DNA of 64,000 nt from Clostridia bacterium (lineage in GTDB: Bacteria > Bacillota > Clostridia > Christensenellales > Aristaeellaceae). The notes below the pieces were generated by a model, which was not told the origin of the DNA, did not search any database, and saw only the letters and a list, made by a program, of their open reading frames with translations. A program made the position numbers and the translations under genes. Shown in pieces: positions 55,476 to 63,035 of this stretch (positions are counted from its first letter, which is position 1; every line of letters begins with the position of its first letter). Where the stretch lies: the NCBI GenBank assembly GCA_017431005.1, contig JAFRLY010000016.1:1-64000 (forward strand). The letters run 5' to 3'.

Positions 55476-55634
55476 ATCTTGTCCTTTCTTAGGGACTTCA
55501 GGATGGCTTTTCATTTATCTGCACACCTTCAGGCAAACTGCCTTCAGGTCGTTGATCACGATTTTGGTGGGTCCGTCTGACAGACCAGTATTTGTGAGAT
55601 ACAATAATATTAGTAGTTGTTTTTTCTGATGTTC

Positions 55635-55664
55635 CCCGGTTGCGGCTGTGACACCGCAACCGGG
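55635..55664. repeat. Perfect 11-bp stem-loop after pilin B
   Basis: 55635-55645 pairs with 55654-55664. On the minus strand no U tract follows. It lies about 60 bp downstream of the pilin B stop and before the SipA-like gene, so it may protect pilin mRNA or partially terminate it. The rest of 55476-55726 holds no supported gene. Confidence 0.7.
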
Positions 55665-55726
55665 AAAAGTATTTTATGAATCAGTCAGATTCATACAGGG
55701 ATTCGGGTTTTACACTTGAGTGTGAA

Positions 55727-57109
55727 TTATTCTTCTTCCTTCTTGCTGCGCTTGGTAGCCAGAATGATGAACAGGACGCAGCCGGCCGCGAACATCGCGA
55801 AGTAAGGAGCGAACCGCAGAACAACACCGGTGGGAGAAATCTGCTCTAGGTTGTTCGTCCACTTGAGGCCGACGTTCGTGTCTTTAGTAGTATAGGCAAT
55901 TGTTCCGCCAATACCGGTTTCATCGATCTTCTTATTGGCCGTGGCAGCCTGAGCGGTAGCAAGCGTTTGTCCCGCTGCTTCAGTTACTTCACTGCTTACT
56001 GTGTAGCCGAGGCTTTCTTCAACCATTTCCTTTACTTTGACATACACATTGTTCGGAACAGTGATCTTAACCTGACCGCCGTTCGGAATGGTGATAGCTC
56101 CAGTATAGGTTGTTGATGCAGCATCAGATGCAAAAATCTTCCAACCATCTGTAGGGGCAGTAACCACAGCGCCAGTAGTGCCGACTACTTCAACCTTAAA
56201 TGCAGTGCCTGCAAGTGTCGTAGCACTGTCATTTCCCTCTCCAGTCGGTTCCGTATAGAACACAGTTAGATCAAAGGGGAACTGATAAGTAACATCACCC
56301 ATGCTACCGGTGACTTCCTTGGTTACGATAATCACGTTGGTTGTATTATCATCTTTGTGAGGATCCTCAGGATCTTTTACATCTTCACCAAATGTATTGG
56401 TAAAGTTGTCTGTTTTGCCACTGTAGGAAATAAGATTATTGCTGTTAACAGTCAAAACAGAAGTCAGACTGTTGTTAACAACAGCGTTGGTTACCTTATA
56501 TACGGGAGTCTCGCCGGTGGCCGCTGTATTTGCAACATAAATATCGATGTACTTAATAACAGCATCTTTACCGTTTGTCGCTTCACTCTGGAAGCCAACA
56601 GTAGACTGTTCAGCAGTGAGAGCAGCCTGGGTCAGTGTATAACGGTAGATACCTGCATGAGGCCAGGTAACGGCACTCACATCAACTTTAATCTCTTTAG
56701 TTGTGTCCTCAGTTCCGGCATCAAATGCCACCGTCAGTTCTGAACCAAGCGCAACATTAGTCGTACCATAGATCAGCTTTGCTCCAGTAGGACCTTCAAA
56801 AACAGGAACTTTATTTCCGTCCGATGCATCACTTGCAGAAATAGCCGTACCAGCTGCAAGCGTATACTTGAAAGAAGTTGCAGCAAAACCGGCAAGATCT
56901 GCATTCATGTCAACGATGGTTTTCACAACAAACTGATCAAAGTATGTTTTTGTTGTTGCGTCAGCTGCATCAGTATAATGTTCATAAACGTTGGTCGTAT
57001 TATCTGCTGTACCTTCGTTATATCCACCGGTCGGAGGTTCAGTAGCAAAAGCACTTGTTATTGTCAGTAACATAACTGCAGCAAGTGCAATAGCAAGAAT
57101 TTTCTTCAT
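55727..57109 (-). CDS. Pilin B, SPTG-anchored
   Basis: Secreted pilin-like protein of 460 aa. The signal peptide is MKKILAIALAAVMLLTITSAFA. The N-terminal half holds an FctA/Spy0128-type module ending in PHAGIYRYTLTQAA, which normally carries an internal Lys-Asn isopeptide bond; the motif G-x-Y-x-Y-x-x-x-E here ends in Gln. The second half has VTKEVTGSMGDVTYQFPFDLTVFY, the module shared with the giant adhesins. It ends in ISPTG, a hydrophobic helix and KRSKKEEE. AAGGAG lies 8 nt before the ATG. Pilin A upstream has the same build, so one is probably the shaft and the other a base or minor subunit (inference). Confidence 0.9.
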   Translation of the reverse strand: MKKILAIALAAVMLLTITSAFATEPPTGGYNEGTADNTTNVYEHYTDAADATTKTYFDQFVVKTIVDMNADLAGFAATSFKYTLAAGTAISASDASDGNKVPVFEGPTGAKLIYGTTNVALGSELTVAFDAGTEDTTKEIKVDVSAVTWPHAGIYRYTLTQAALTAEQSTVGFQSEATNGKDAVIKYIDIYVANTAATGETPVYKVTNAVVNNSLTSVLTVNSNNLISYSGKTDNFTNTFGEDVKDPEDPHKDDNTTNVIIVTKEVTGSMGDVTYQFPFDLTVFYTEPTGEGNDSATTLAGTAFKVEVVGTTGAVVTAPTDGWKIFASDAASTTYTGAITIPNGGQVKITVPNNVYVKVKEMVEESLGYTVSSEVTEAAGQTLATAQAATANKKIDETGIGGTIAYTTKDTNVGLKWTNNLEQISPTGVVLRFAPYFAMFAAGCVLFIILATKRSKKEEE

Positions 57110-57169
57110 GTCACAGGCTCCTTTTTCTTAGCAAGATATTTATCTCAGCTAAATATTCATTTCTTTTTG

Positions 57170-57213
57170 ATCCGCATTCCCTGTATCCTTTTATAGATGC
57201 AGGGAATGCGGAT
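57170..57213. repeat. Perfect 14-bp stem-loop between pilin A and pilin B
   Basis: 57170-57183 pairs with 57200-57213. It starts 22 bp after the pilin A stop and has no U tract on the minus strand, so read-through to pilin B is expected. Confidence 0.75.
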
Positions 57214-57235
57214 TACATCTTCCTAATCTCCTGGA

Positions 57236-58663
57236 TTATTCTTCCTCTTCCTTGCGGCGGCGAGTGAAGAACACGATCAGCAGGGCAATACCGCCAACCA
57301 TCATTGCGAAGTACGGAGCAAACCGCAGAACAACACCCGTGGGAGAGATATTGTCCAGTTTGTTCGTAACAGTAAAGGTTGTATTCGCTGTATCATCCTT
57401 GAAGGAAGCAGCAGTCGTACCGGTAGTAGCAGTTTCCTTATTCACAGGCGTATCAGCAGCGATACCAAAGTTCGTGGCAGTAACCTTGTACTGGTTCTCA
57501 GTGTTGTTGAATTCGTTCGCGAGAATGCTTACATTATCAGTAGTGGAGATGACGGAAGGAACACCGATCAGGTTGATCTTGCCTTCGTGCTTGATGGCGA
57601 ATCCATCAGCAACAGTCGCGGTCGCAGAACCCAGGGTCTTCGTTCCAGCAGTAGCAATCAGCTGAGCTTTCGTTTCGGCCACATTCTTGCTTCCGTTATT
57701 CGTCACACTGTAGGTAAACGCAGCGCCGGGAATAGAGTTGGAAATATCCGTCTGGAAGGGGAAGTAGTTCGCCTTGTCACCCATATCACCGGTAACTTCC
57801 TTGGCAACGGTCACGTTGTATGTGGTATACAGATCATAGTAATTCGGCAATTCGCTGGGAGTCGTGAACTTTGTCTTCTGGGTGTCAGGATCATCCTCAT
57901 CCCCGGCGGGCTTGGTCGGATCATCAGGAGTTACGTCAGCAGGATCCTCTTCTTCGAAATCATCGTCACCTTCAGGATCTCCGAAACCGGTAGTCTTGCC
58001 TTCCTTATCGTCCTTGTTGTCCTCGCTGCCGTCACTATTCGGGTCGCCGCTGTTGTCTACATCAGGATTATCGTCAGTGTTAGGATCCAGAATTACAGCG
58101 CCAGGAACTTCGCCGGTATTCTTTACATAAACATCAAGCACCAGGGTCTTATCCTGAGTTCCTACTTCAGTCACACCAACATTGTTCTTCTGAGTAGTTG
58201 AGGTAGTCTGAGTGATGATATAACGATAGACACCGGCAACAACGATGTCATCAGCAGACAGAATCTTGCTGCCATCAAAGGACACGGTAACCTTCTTGGT
58301 CACAGCAGCTTTACCGTCAGCCGCAGCCTGAACCAGCTTGTGGTCAGAGCTGAAGTTAATACCGAAATCAACGGAACCAGTTGCAGTAGTCAGTCCGAAG
58401 CCGCGCATATCGCCGGCTTTTACGGTAACCTGGTTGCCGGCATGGTCCTTCACAGTAGCTCCGGCCTCTCCGGGCGTAATAGTATATGTGTAATACAGGT
58501 TGGGCTCATATACCTTGGAGGCCTCAACATTTTTGAAATACAGGGTCTGGGTAATCGGTACGTCAAATGTTGTGTCTACAGTTGCCGGATCAGCTAATGC
58601 AGATACGGTTCCCAGCACCATCATGGCAGCCAGGAGCAGGGCCAGAAGCTTTTTCACATTCAT
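57236..58663 (-). CDS. Pilin A, SPTG-anchored
   Basis: Secreted pilin-like protein of 475 aa. The signal peptide is MNVKKLLALLLAAMMVLGTVSALADP. The FctA/Spy0128-type N-terminal module (about 25-185) ends in VAGVYRYIITQTT. A central Asp/Glu/Pro-rich, low-complexity linker (about 190-265; DPNTDDNPDVDNSGDPNSDGSEDNKDD) follows. The second module is YNVTVAKEVTGDMGDKANYFPFQTDI. The sorting signal is ISPTG, then a hydrophobic helix and FTRRRKEEEE. The ATG at 58663 has AGGAGG 10 nt upstream; the longer frame upstream lacks a signal peptide at its start. As the first pilin gene, and followed by a stable stem-loop, it is the best candidate for the major subunit. Confidence 0.9.
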   Translation of the reverse strand: MNVKKLLALLLAAMMVLGTVSALADPATVDTTFDVPITQTLYFKNVEASKVYEPNLYYTYTITPGEAGATVKDHAGNQVTVKAGDMRGFGLTTATGSVDFGINFSSDHKLVQAAADGKAAVTKKVTVSFDGSKILSADDIVVAGVYRYIITQTTSTTQKNNVGVTEVGTQDKTLVLDVYVKNTGEVPGAVILDPNTDDNPDVDNSGDPNSDGSEDNKDDKEGKTTGFGDPEGDDDFEEEDPADVTPDDPTKPAGDEDDPDTQKTKFTTPSELPNYYDLYTTYNVTVAKEVTGDMGDKANYFPFQTDISNSIPGAAFTYSVTNNGSKNVAETKAQLIATAGTKTLGSATATVADGFAIKHEGKINLIGVPSVISTTDNVSILANEFNNTENQYKVTATNFGIAADTPVNKETATTGTTAASFKDDTANTTFTVTNKLDNISPTGVVLRFAPYFAMMVGGIALLIVFFTRRRKEEEE

Positions 58664-58861
58664 AGTTTTCTTTCCTCCTAAAAATTTTTGAGAATCTGAT
58701 TTTTGACTGCCAAACCATTCCATTCAGTTCAGCAAATGTATATGTTGTCGGCCGGGGGTCTGTCCCTCGCCGTTCCAACCTTCCGTCGCATTGACGATCT
58801 CTCCTTTCATTTGGTTCGCTCGTCTGGGTACCTATATATCGTTTAGTACTTTGCGACTGAT
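58664..58861 (-). promoter_or_regulatory. 198-nt structured leader before pilin A
   Basis: The minus strand begins with GTCGCAAAG, a GTACTA...TAGGTAC hairpin (about 58849-58828) and GACGA...TCGTC. GGC-rich stems and an AT-rich tail before AGGAGG follow. No strong terminator or consensus promoter is evident. GCAAAG followed by CTAAA and TAGG faintly recalls c-di-GMP-I aptamers, but the GGCAAACC half is missing. Confidence 0.3.
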
Positions 58862-59647
58862 TCAGGCCTGGTTCTTCTCTTCCAGCCTTTCCGGACTTCT
58901 GCTCCAGTTCGGAACCTCGACCATCAGTCTCCCGTTGGTCCTGGTCACCCGGAAGCGGAAGGGATGTTCCTTCGCCCATTGTTCGTTTCCTTCGGCCAGC
59001 TCCTGCCATCTGCTCCATTGGGAAATAAAGTTTTCATGCAGCAGCTCTTCGGCTTCAAGACGAACTTCCTTTGCCCGTTCAAAGTCCGTGTACTCGCCCA
59101 GGTAATAGCGCTGGCCCTGAAGGCCGATGCTTACCCGGTACTTGTTTCCGGAGCGGGAAATCCCGCGGAAGCCGCTGGTGTTGTCGGACCGGCTTTTCCG
59201 GTACTTCAGCCATTCCACGCACGTACCGTCCACAAAGTGGAGCAGATTGTTCACATGGGTGTTCAGCTCCTGCCTCCGGCAGCCACAGCTGGTGGTGTTT
59301 CCGGATACCAGGCTGTCCTGGGGAATCTCCACTGTGTTACCGCATTCGCAGCGGCACAGCCAGTATGCGGAGCCTTTCCTGTCCCGCCGTTCCGTTACCC
59401 GGACGGCTGTCAGGCGTCCGAATTGCTGTCCGGTCAGATCCTTCAGGGTGGTGTGTCCGTGGCGGGTTTTGCATCCGCAGCTCCAGATCCGGTCTCCCTT
59501 CAGATCCGAGGATCTGACGATCCGTTCATTTCCGCAGTCACACCGGCAGAGCCAGGCGCTGCGTCCGTGAACCTTCTCAGCGGGTTCCACCGCCGTCAGC
59601 ATACCGAAGCGCTGGCCGGCGATGACAGGATTCGTTTCTGTGCGCAT
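58862..59647 (-). CDS. AP2-domain DNA-binding protein with Cys-rich zinc-binding repeats
   Basis: Protein of 261 aa. Two N-terminal repeats, each GQxFGxLTAV...WLCRCxCGN...SCGC (about 10-60 and 70-125), have four Cys each and probably bind zinc. The AP2/ERF domain follows (about 150-205): TSGFRGISRSGNKYRVSIGLQGQRYYLGEYTDFERAKEVRLEAEELLHENF. In bacteria this combination is typical of phage and mobile-element proteins, some fused to HNH nucleases; no HNH motif is seen here. I prefer the ATG at 59647 (GGAG 10 nt upstream); a GTG at 59656 overlaps the upstream stop by 4 nt. Either way it is translationally coupled to the surface protein before it, and so would share its phase-variable expression. 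A pilus-regulator role is inference. Confidence 0.8.
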   Translation of the reverse strand: MRTETNPVIAGQRFGMLTAVEPAEKVHGRSAWLCRCDCGNERIVRSSDLKGDRIWSCGCKTRHGHTTLKDLTGQQFGRLTAVRVTERRDRKGSAYWLCRCECGNTVEIPQDSLVSGNTTSCGCRRQELNTHVNNLLHFVDGTCVEWLKYRKSRSDNTSGFRGISRSGNKYRVSIGLQGQRYYLGEYTDFERAKEVRLEAEELLHENFISQWSRWQELAEGNEQWAKEHPFRFRVTRTNGRLMVEVPNWSRSPERLEEKNQA

Positions 59648-59652
59648 CTGCG

Positions 59653-61503
59653 TCACACTCCAACGGACTTAAAGCTGATCTTCTCTTCCCCGTCGGTCGT
59701 TTCCGCGCGGCCTGTGGTTTCCATCGGCTTGGGCTCGTCGTTCACGTAGCGGAAGGTATGCACCTCATGATCCGCGTCGGTTTCCGGCTCGTCCACGAGG
59801 ATTTCCACTTCGTAGGCGCCGCTTCCGGCGTAATCCACGCCGTCAGCGATGATGGACAGCTGTACCATGTAGAAGCTGTGGATCTCCTGGTTTTCTTCCA
59901 GGTCCAGGCTCTCCACCGTGTTCTCCAGATACTGCTCGTAGGACGCACCGCCGGTGGTCAGGGAAGCGGTCACTTCAGCGTTGACCGGAATGCCGGCATC
60001 CGGTGCGAAGCGGACGATCAGCTTCAGACCCTGGGCAGCCAACGACACGGTCTTTTCAACCTTGCCGTTCACCAGCTCAACGGGCAGCTCTTCCGGCACT
60101 TCCTCAGCGAGTTCCTCTTCGGTTTCCTCACCGGGGATTTCTTCCTCGGAGGTTTCTTCCTCGTCCGTTCCCTCGTCGGAAACTTCTTCGTCAGTCACCT
60201 CTCCGTCCGGTCCCTCTTCGGTGGCTTCCCCGTCGGTCAGCTCTTCCTCCGCAGGTTCTCCATCGGTTTCTTCTTCAGCGTTTTCCCCTTCAGGCAGTTC
60301 AGCTTCGCCGTCCTGTCCTTCGGTCTCTTCCGCTTCGGTTTCTTCCCCGTCAGTTTCTCCTGCTTCGGCTTCTTCGGTCATAGCCTCTTCTTCGGCTGCG
60401 TCCCCATCGGTCTGCTCCGCGGATTCCTCATCGGTGTTTTCGTCCGCCGGAGTTTCTTCCCCGTCCGGGGTTTCGGTTTCTTCGCCCGTTGCGGGTTCTT
60501 CTTCGCTCAGGATTTCCTCATCCGCCGCGGGTTCGGTCGCTTCCGGTTCCTCTTCCTCAGCGGCAGGCGTTTCTTCCTCCGCTGCAGGAATCTCAGTTCC
60601 GGGTTCCGTCGTTACGGTTTCTTCTTCGGTAACCTCCGGCACGGGCGTTGCCGCCTCAACTTTGGTCAGCTTCAGGCTGAAGTTTCCGAGCGTGTTTGCT
60701 TCGGCGCTGTACACATACAGGAACCAGGTTCCCTCCAGGACCTTCCAGTTCAGATCCAGCGGCTGTTTCAGACCCTGGTTTGTTTCCGGCTCAAAATGCC
60801 TTGTCCGGCTGCCGTCCTGCAGCTCCGCGTCCATGCTGACCGCCAGGCCGTTGGTTTCCAGATGCAGCTCCATGTTCCACGGGACATCCACCCGGATAAT
60901 CCACTGATCTTTGGTCTCAGTGAAGTTTCCGCTCACCGTTCCGCCGATCTTCAGCACGGCGTCCGCCTGGATCTCCTTGGGAGCCTGTGTGGGCTGTTCC
61001 GTCGGAGCGGCGGTCGGGGCTGCCGTCGGAGCCTGTGTAGGTGCGGGAGTCGCTGTCGGTTCCGGAGTCGGAGCTGCTGTCGGCACTTCCGTCGGCGCTG
61101 CCGTAGGTTCCGGTGTCGTCGTAGGTTCCGGTGTCGGCGGCGCAGTCGGTTCCGGTGTGGCCGTGGGTTCCGGTGTGGCCGTGGGTTCCGGTGTCGGTGC
61201 CGGCGTGGGAGCCGGTGTTGCCGTCGGAGCCGGGGTGGGCGCCGGTGTCGCCGTAGGAGCCGGAGTCGGAGGTGTTGTCGGATCCGGCGCCTTGGGTTCC
61301 TCGACAGTCTGCACCGTCGCCACCACAATGACGTCCTCGGGCTGGCTTACCTCCTGTTGATTCTGAACTGCGATAATCTCCGCATATTCGTCAGAAGGTG
61401 GAGCCACTTCTTCTGCCATACCAACCGGGAACGGCGGCAGCAACGCGAAGCAAACCGCAAGGCCTGCCGACAGCGTCCTGACGCCATTCCATCCTTTTTT
61501 CAT
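59653..61503 (-). CDS. Secreted Pro-Thr-repeat, acidic surface protein; first gene behind the invertible promoter
   Basis: Exported protein of 616 aa. Signal peptide about 1-30. A Pro/Thr/Ala/Glu repeat (PTPAPTATPEPTA..., about 75-175) probably spans the wall. A PPC-like beta domain follows (about 180-285; DAVLKIGGTVSGNFTETKDQWIIRV...LEGTWFLYVYSAE). Next is a very acidic Glu/Thr-rich stretch (about 288-460). The C-terminal domain LKLIVRFAPDAGIPVNAEVTASL...SFYMVQLSIIADG matches the N-terminal domain shared by the three giant adhesins. There is no SPTG signal or membrane anchor. AAAGGAGG precedes the ATG. No promoter lies between it and the left inverted repeat 31 bp upstream, and a terminator stands just beyond, so it appears silent in this orientation. 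Confidence 0.85.
   Translation of the reverse strand: MKKGWNGVRTLSAGLAVCFALLPPFPVGMAEEVAPPSDEYAEIIAVQNQQEVSQPEDVIVVATVQTVEEPKAPDPTTPPTPAPTATPAPTPAPTATPAPTPAPTPEPTATPEPTATPEPTAPPTPEPTTTPEPTAAPTEVPTAAPTPEPTATPAPTQAPTAAPTAAPTEQPTQAPKEIQADAVLKIGGTVSGNFTETKDQWIIRVDVPWNMELHLETNGLAVSMDAELQDGSRTRHFEPETNQGLKQPLDLNWKVLEGTWFLYVYSAEANTLGNFSLKLTKVEAATPVPEVTEEETVTTEPGTEIPAAEEETPAAEEEEPEATEPAADEEILSEEEPATGEETETPDGEETPADENTDEESAEQTDGDAAEEEAMTEEAEAGETDGEETEAEETEGQDGEAELPEGENAEEETDGEPAEEELTDGEATEEGPDGEVTDEEVSDEGTDEEETSEEEIPGEETEEELAEEVPEELPVELVNGKVEKTVSLAAQGLKLIVRFAPDAGIPVNAEVTASLTTGGASYEQYLENTVESLDLEENQEIHSFYMVQLSIIADGVDYAGSGAYEVEILVDEPETDADHEVHTFRYVNDEPKPMETTGRAETTDGEEKISFKSVGV
60950..61290 (-). repeat. PT-rich coding repeat
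   Basis: Imperfect short-period repeats encoding PT-A/E-P-T runs. The DNA is a near-regular GG(T/A)GC/GTCGG array, prone to slippage length change. Confidence 0.8.
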
Positions 61504-61534
61504 CCCTAAGCTCCTCCTTTTTTCGTTTGTTTTG

Positions 61535-61558
61535 TCGCAGAATATCTACTTCTGCGAC
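61535..61558. repeat. Left inverted repeat of invertible element
   Basis: A 24-bp sequence whose exact reverse complement is at 63012-63035. It is itself a dyad: arms TCGCAGAA and TTCTGCGA (8 bp each) around an asymmetric 7-bp centre, TATCTAC. This is the size and shape of a tyrosine-recombinase core site. Confidence 0.92.
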
Positions 61559-61564
61559 AGTCAG

Positions 61565-61597
61565 AAAAAGGGCCTCTCCGCTGCATCGGAGAGGCCC
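61565..61597 (-). terminator. Terminator of the recombinase gene inside the invertible element
   Basis: A perfect 11-bp stem (61570-61580 with 61587-61597) is followed by T5 on the minus strand. In the present orientation it blocks recombinase transcription from entering the surface-protein gene. Confidence 0.93.
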
Positions 61598-61617
61598 TTT
61601 TGACGGCTTTTGACGGT

Positions 61618-62724
61618 TTATACGAATTGCTCTGCCAGAAGGTCTATCGCTTTCCGTTTTGTTTCCATCTGACTGTGGGCATAGATTTCAATTGTGGTTT
61701 TTACGGAACTGTGCCCGAGAATGGCGCTGACGGTTTTTACATCCGTGCCGAGCTCCAGCATCCGCGTCGTAAAGGTATGTCTGAGATTATGGAACCGGAT
61801 CGGCGGAAGCTCCGCCCGCTGCAGCAGACGCTGAAACCGACGCTGGATGGTCCTGGGATCCGCCGGCTTATCCTTTTTGCCGAAGATAAAATCCTCCGGC
61901 TTGAACAGATCGTTTCTGATCATCAGCAGCTTTTCGATCAGCTGGTCCGGAAGCGGAATCGTACGGAAGGAAGAAGCTGTTTTAGGCGCGTTAATTACCA
62001 AAGCAGTTTTATGATCCTCTTCCTTCACATTCAACCGCAATACGGTCCGCCTGATGGTCATTGTCTGATGATACTCATCAATATCCTGCCACTGCAGCCC
62101 GCAGACTTCCCCGATCCGCAGGCCTGTATAGAGGCAGAGCTGCACCGCCAGATCCTTTTCCTCAGCGCAGTGCATCAGCTTATTCTCTTCATTCTGGGAC
62201 AGCACCAAGATTTCATATTCCGGCGCAGGCGGAAGGAGGAATTTCATTTCCGGAACCTGGCGCAGCAAATCGTGATCTGCCGCCTTCCTCAGCAGCTCCC
62301 GCATCAGCTGAAGAATATTCTGAATGCTTTTATCTGCCAGCCCTTTCTCCTTCAGCCAGTCTACAAAATCCAGCAGCATCTGCCGGTCTATCCTGCCGAT
62401 TTCTATCATGCCGAAATACGGCAGGATATGCTGATTCAGCATCTGATCATATTTCTGCAGCGTGGATGGCTTCAGTTTGCGGGAGCATGTATCTCCCCGC
62501 CATTCCTTTGCCCAGACACGCATCCGCGGCGTCTGCGGAACAGGATCCCGGAGAAAATCCTGATATTGCATCCGCTTCTCTGTCAGCTGCTTCTTCACTT
62601 CTGCATATTTGGATCCGTAGATGTATCCGTAAATTGCCTTGCCATCGGGTTTTCGGCCGCGAATATAACGGCCTTCATATCTGCCATCCGCCCGTTTGTA
62701 GATGTTCTCTCCATGTTTACTCAC
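61618..62724 (-). CDS. Tyrosine recombinase (phage-integrase family), likely inverts its own segment
   Basis: Protein of 368 aa. A short N-terminal arm-binding-like segment (YKRADGRYEGRYIRGRKPDGKAIYGYIYGSKYAE) is followed by a SAM-like core-binding domain (about 70-155). The catalytic domain has Arg203 (TGLRIGE), Lys248, His312 and Arg315 (RFHNLRHTF), His338 (LGHSS) and nucleophile Tyr348 (TIEIYAH), a complete set. I prefer GTG at 62724 (AAAGGGG 8 nt upstream) over TTG at 62742. It lies wholly between two perfect 24-bp inverted core-like sites, so it most likely recombines them and flips the 1.45-kb segment that carries it. No excisionase, phage or conjugation gene accompanies it, which argues against an integrative element. 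Confidence 0.93.
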   Translation of the reverse strand: MSKHGENIYKRADGRYEGRYIRGRKPDGKAIYGYIYGSKYAEVKKQLTEKRMQYQDFLRDPVPQTPRMRVWAKEWRGDTCSRKLKPSTLQKYDQMLNQHILPYFGMIEIGRIDRQMLLDFVDWLKEKGLADKSIQNILQLMRELLRKAADHDLLRQVPEMKFLLPPAPEYEILVLSQNEENKLMHCAEEKDLAVQLCLYTGLRIGEVCGLQWQDIDEYHQTMTIRRTVLRLNVKEEDHKTALVINAPKTASSFRTIPLPDQLIEKLLMIRNDLFKPEDFIFGKKDKPADPRTIQRRFQRLLQRAELPPIRFHNLRHTFTTRMLELGTDVKTVSAILGHSSVKTTIEIYAHSQMETKRKAIDLLAEQFV

Positions 62725-62794
62725 AGTGCCTTCCCCTTTCAATGTTCGTTATCAGCCGTGTGACGGCGTAAGTGACGGTAACGTAAAAAGCGAA

Positions 62795-62823
62795 AATATA
62801 GCAAAAAACCGAACGTCAATCAA
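62795..62823 (-). promoter_or_regulatory. Promoter of the tyrosine recombinase
   Basis: TTGATT (62823-62818), a 17-bp spacer and TATATT (62800-62795) on the minus strand, about 70 bp upstream of the GTG start. Confidence 0.65.
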
Positions 62824-62827
62824 GATA

Positions 62828-62931
62828 GTTACAAATAAGTTCGGGATATCTGCCATGTCTGAAACGTGAAACCCGAAAAGTGTTACAAAGCCTTAAGTAA
62901 CCGCTATGTAAGAAATATCAAAAGTTACAAA
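62828..62931. promoter_or_regulatory. Three GTTACAAA repeats between the two switch promoters
   Basis: GTTACAAA occurs at 62828-62835, 62882-62889 and 62924-62931, 54 and 42 bp apart. They could be arm sites for the recombinase or regulator sites. The complement TTTGTAAC resembles TGTAAC sites elsewhere in the window. Confidence 0.45.
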
Positions 62932-62959
62932 AAAACCCTAAAAAACATGTTTTAATGTA

Positions 62960-62988
62960 TTGACAACAACTTTGAAAAACAATAAAAT
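62960..62988 (+). promoter_or_regulatory. Invertible outward promoter
   Basis: TTGACA (62960-62965), a 17-bp spacer and TAAAAT (62983-62988), 23 bp inside the right inverted repeat. It points rightward, away from the pilus cluster. After inversion it would point leftward into the gene starting at 61503. Confidence 0.85.
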
Positions 62989-63011
62989 CAGTTACGGTAG
63001 ACAGTGAACAC

Positions 63012-63035
63012 GTCGCAGAAGTAGATATTCTGCGA
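63012..63035. repeat. Right inverted repeat of invertible element
   Basis: An exact 24-bp reverse complement of 61535-61558. The 7-bp centre, GTAGATA, is in the opposite orientation, so recombination gives inversion, not excision. Confidence 0.92.

Noticed and set aside
54462..55514. Functional type I signal peptidase
   Set aside because: Fold and box E are present, but Ser and Lys positions are Asp and Cys, so ordinary signal-peptide cleavage is not expected.
58780..58861. c-di-GMP-I riboswitch before pilin A
   Set aside because: GCAAAG and CTAAA...TAGG are present, but the GGCAAACC half, a GNRA-capped P2 and a proper P1 are missing.
61535..63035. Integrative element (att sites around the integrase)
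   Set aside because: The repeats are inverted, not direct, with oppositely oriented centres; no other mobile-element gene lies inside. Inversion explains them better.
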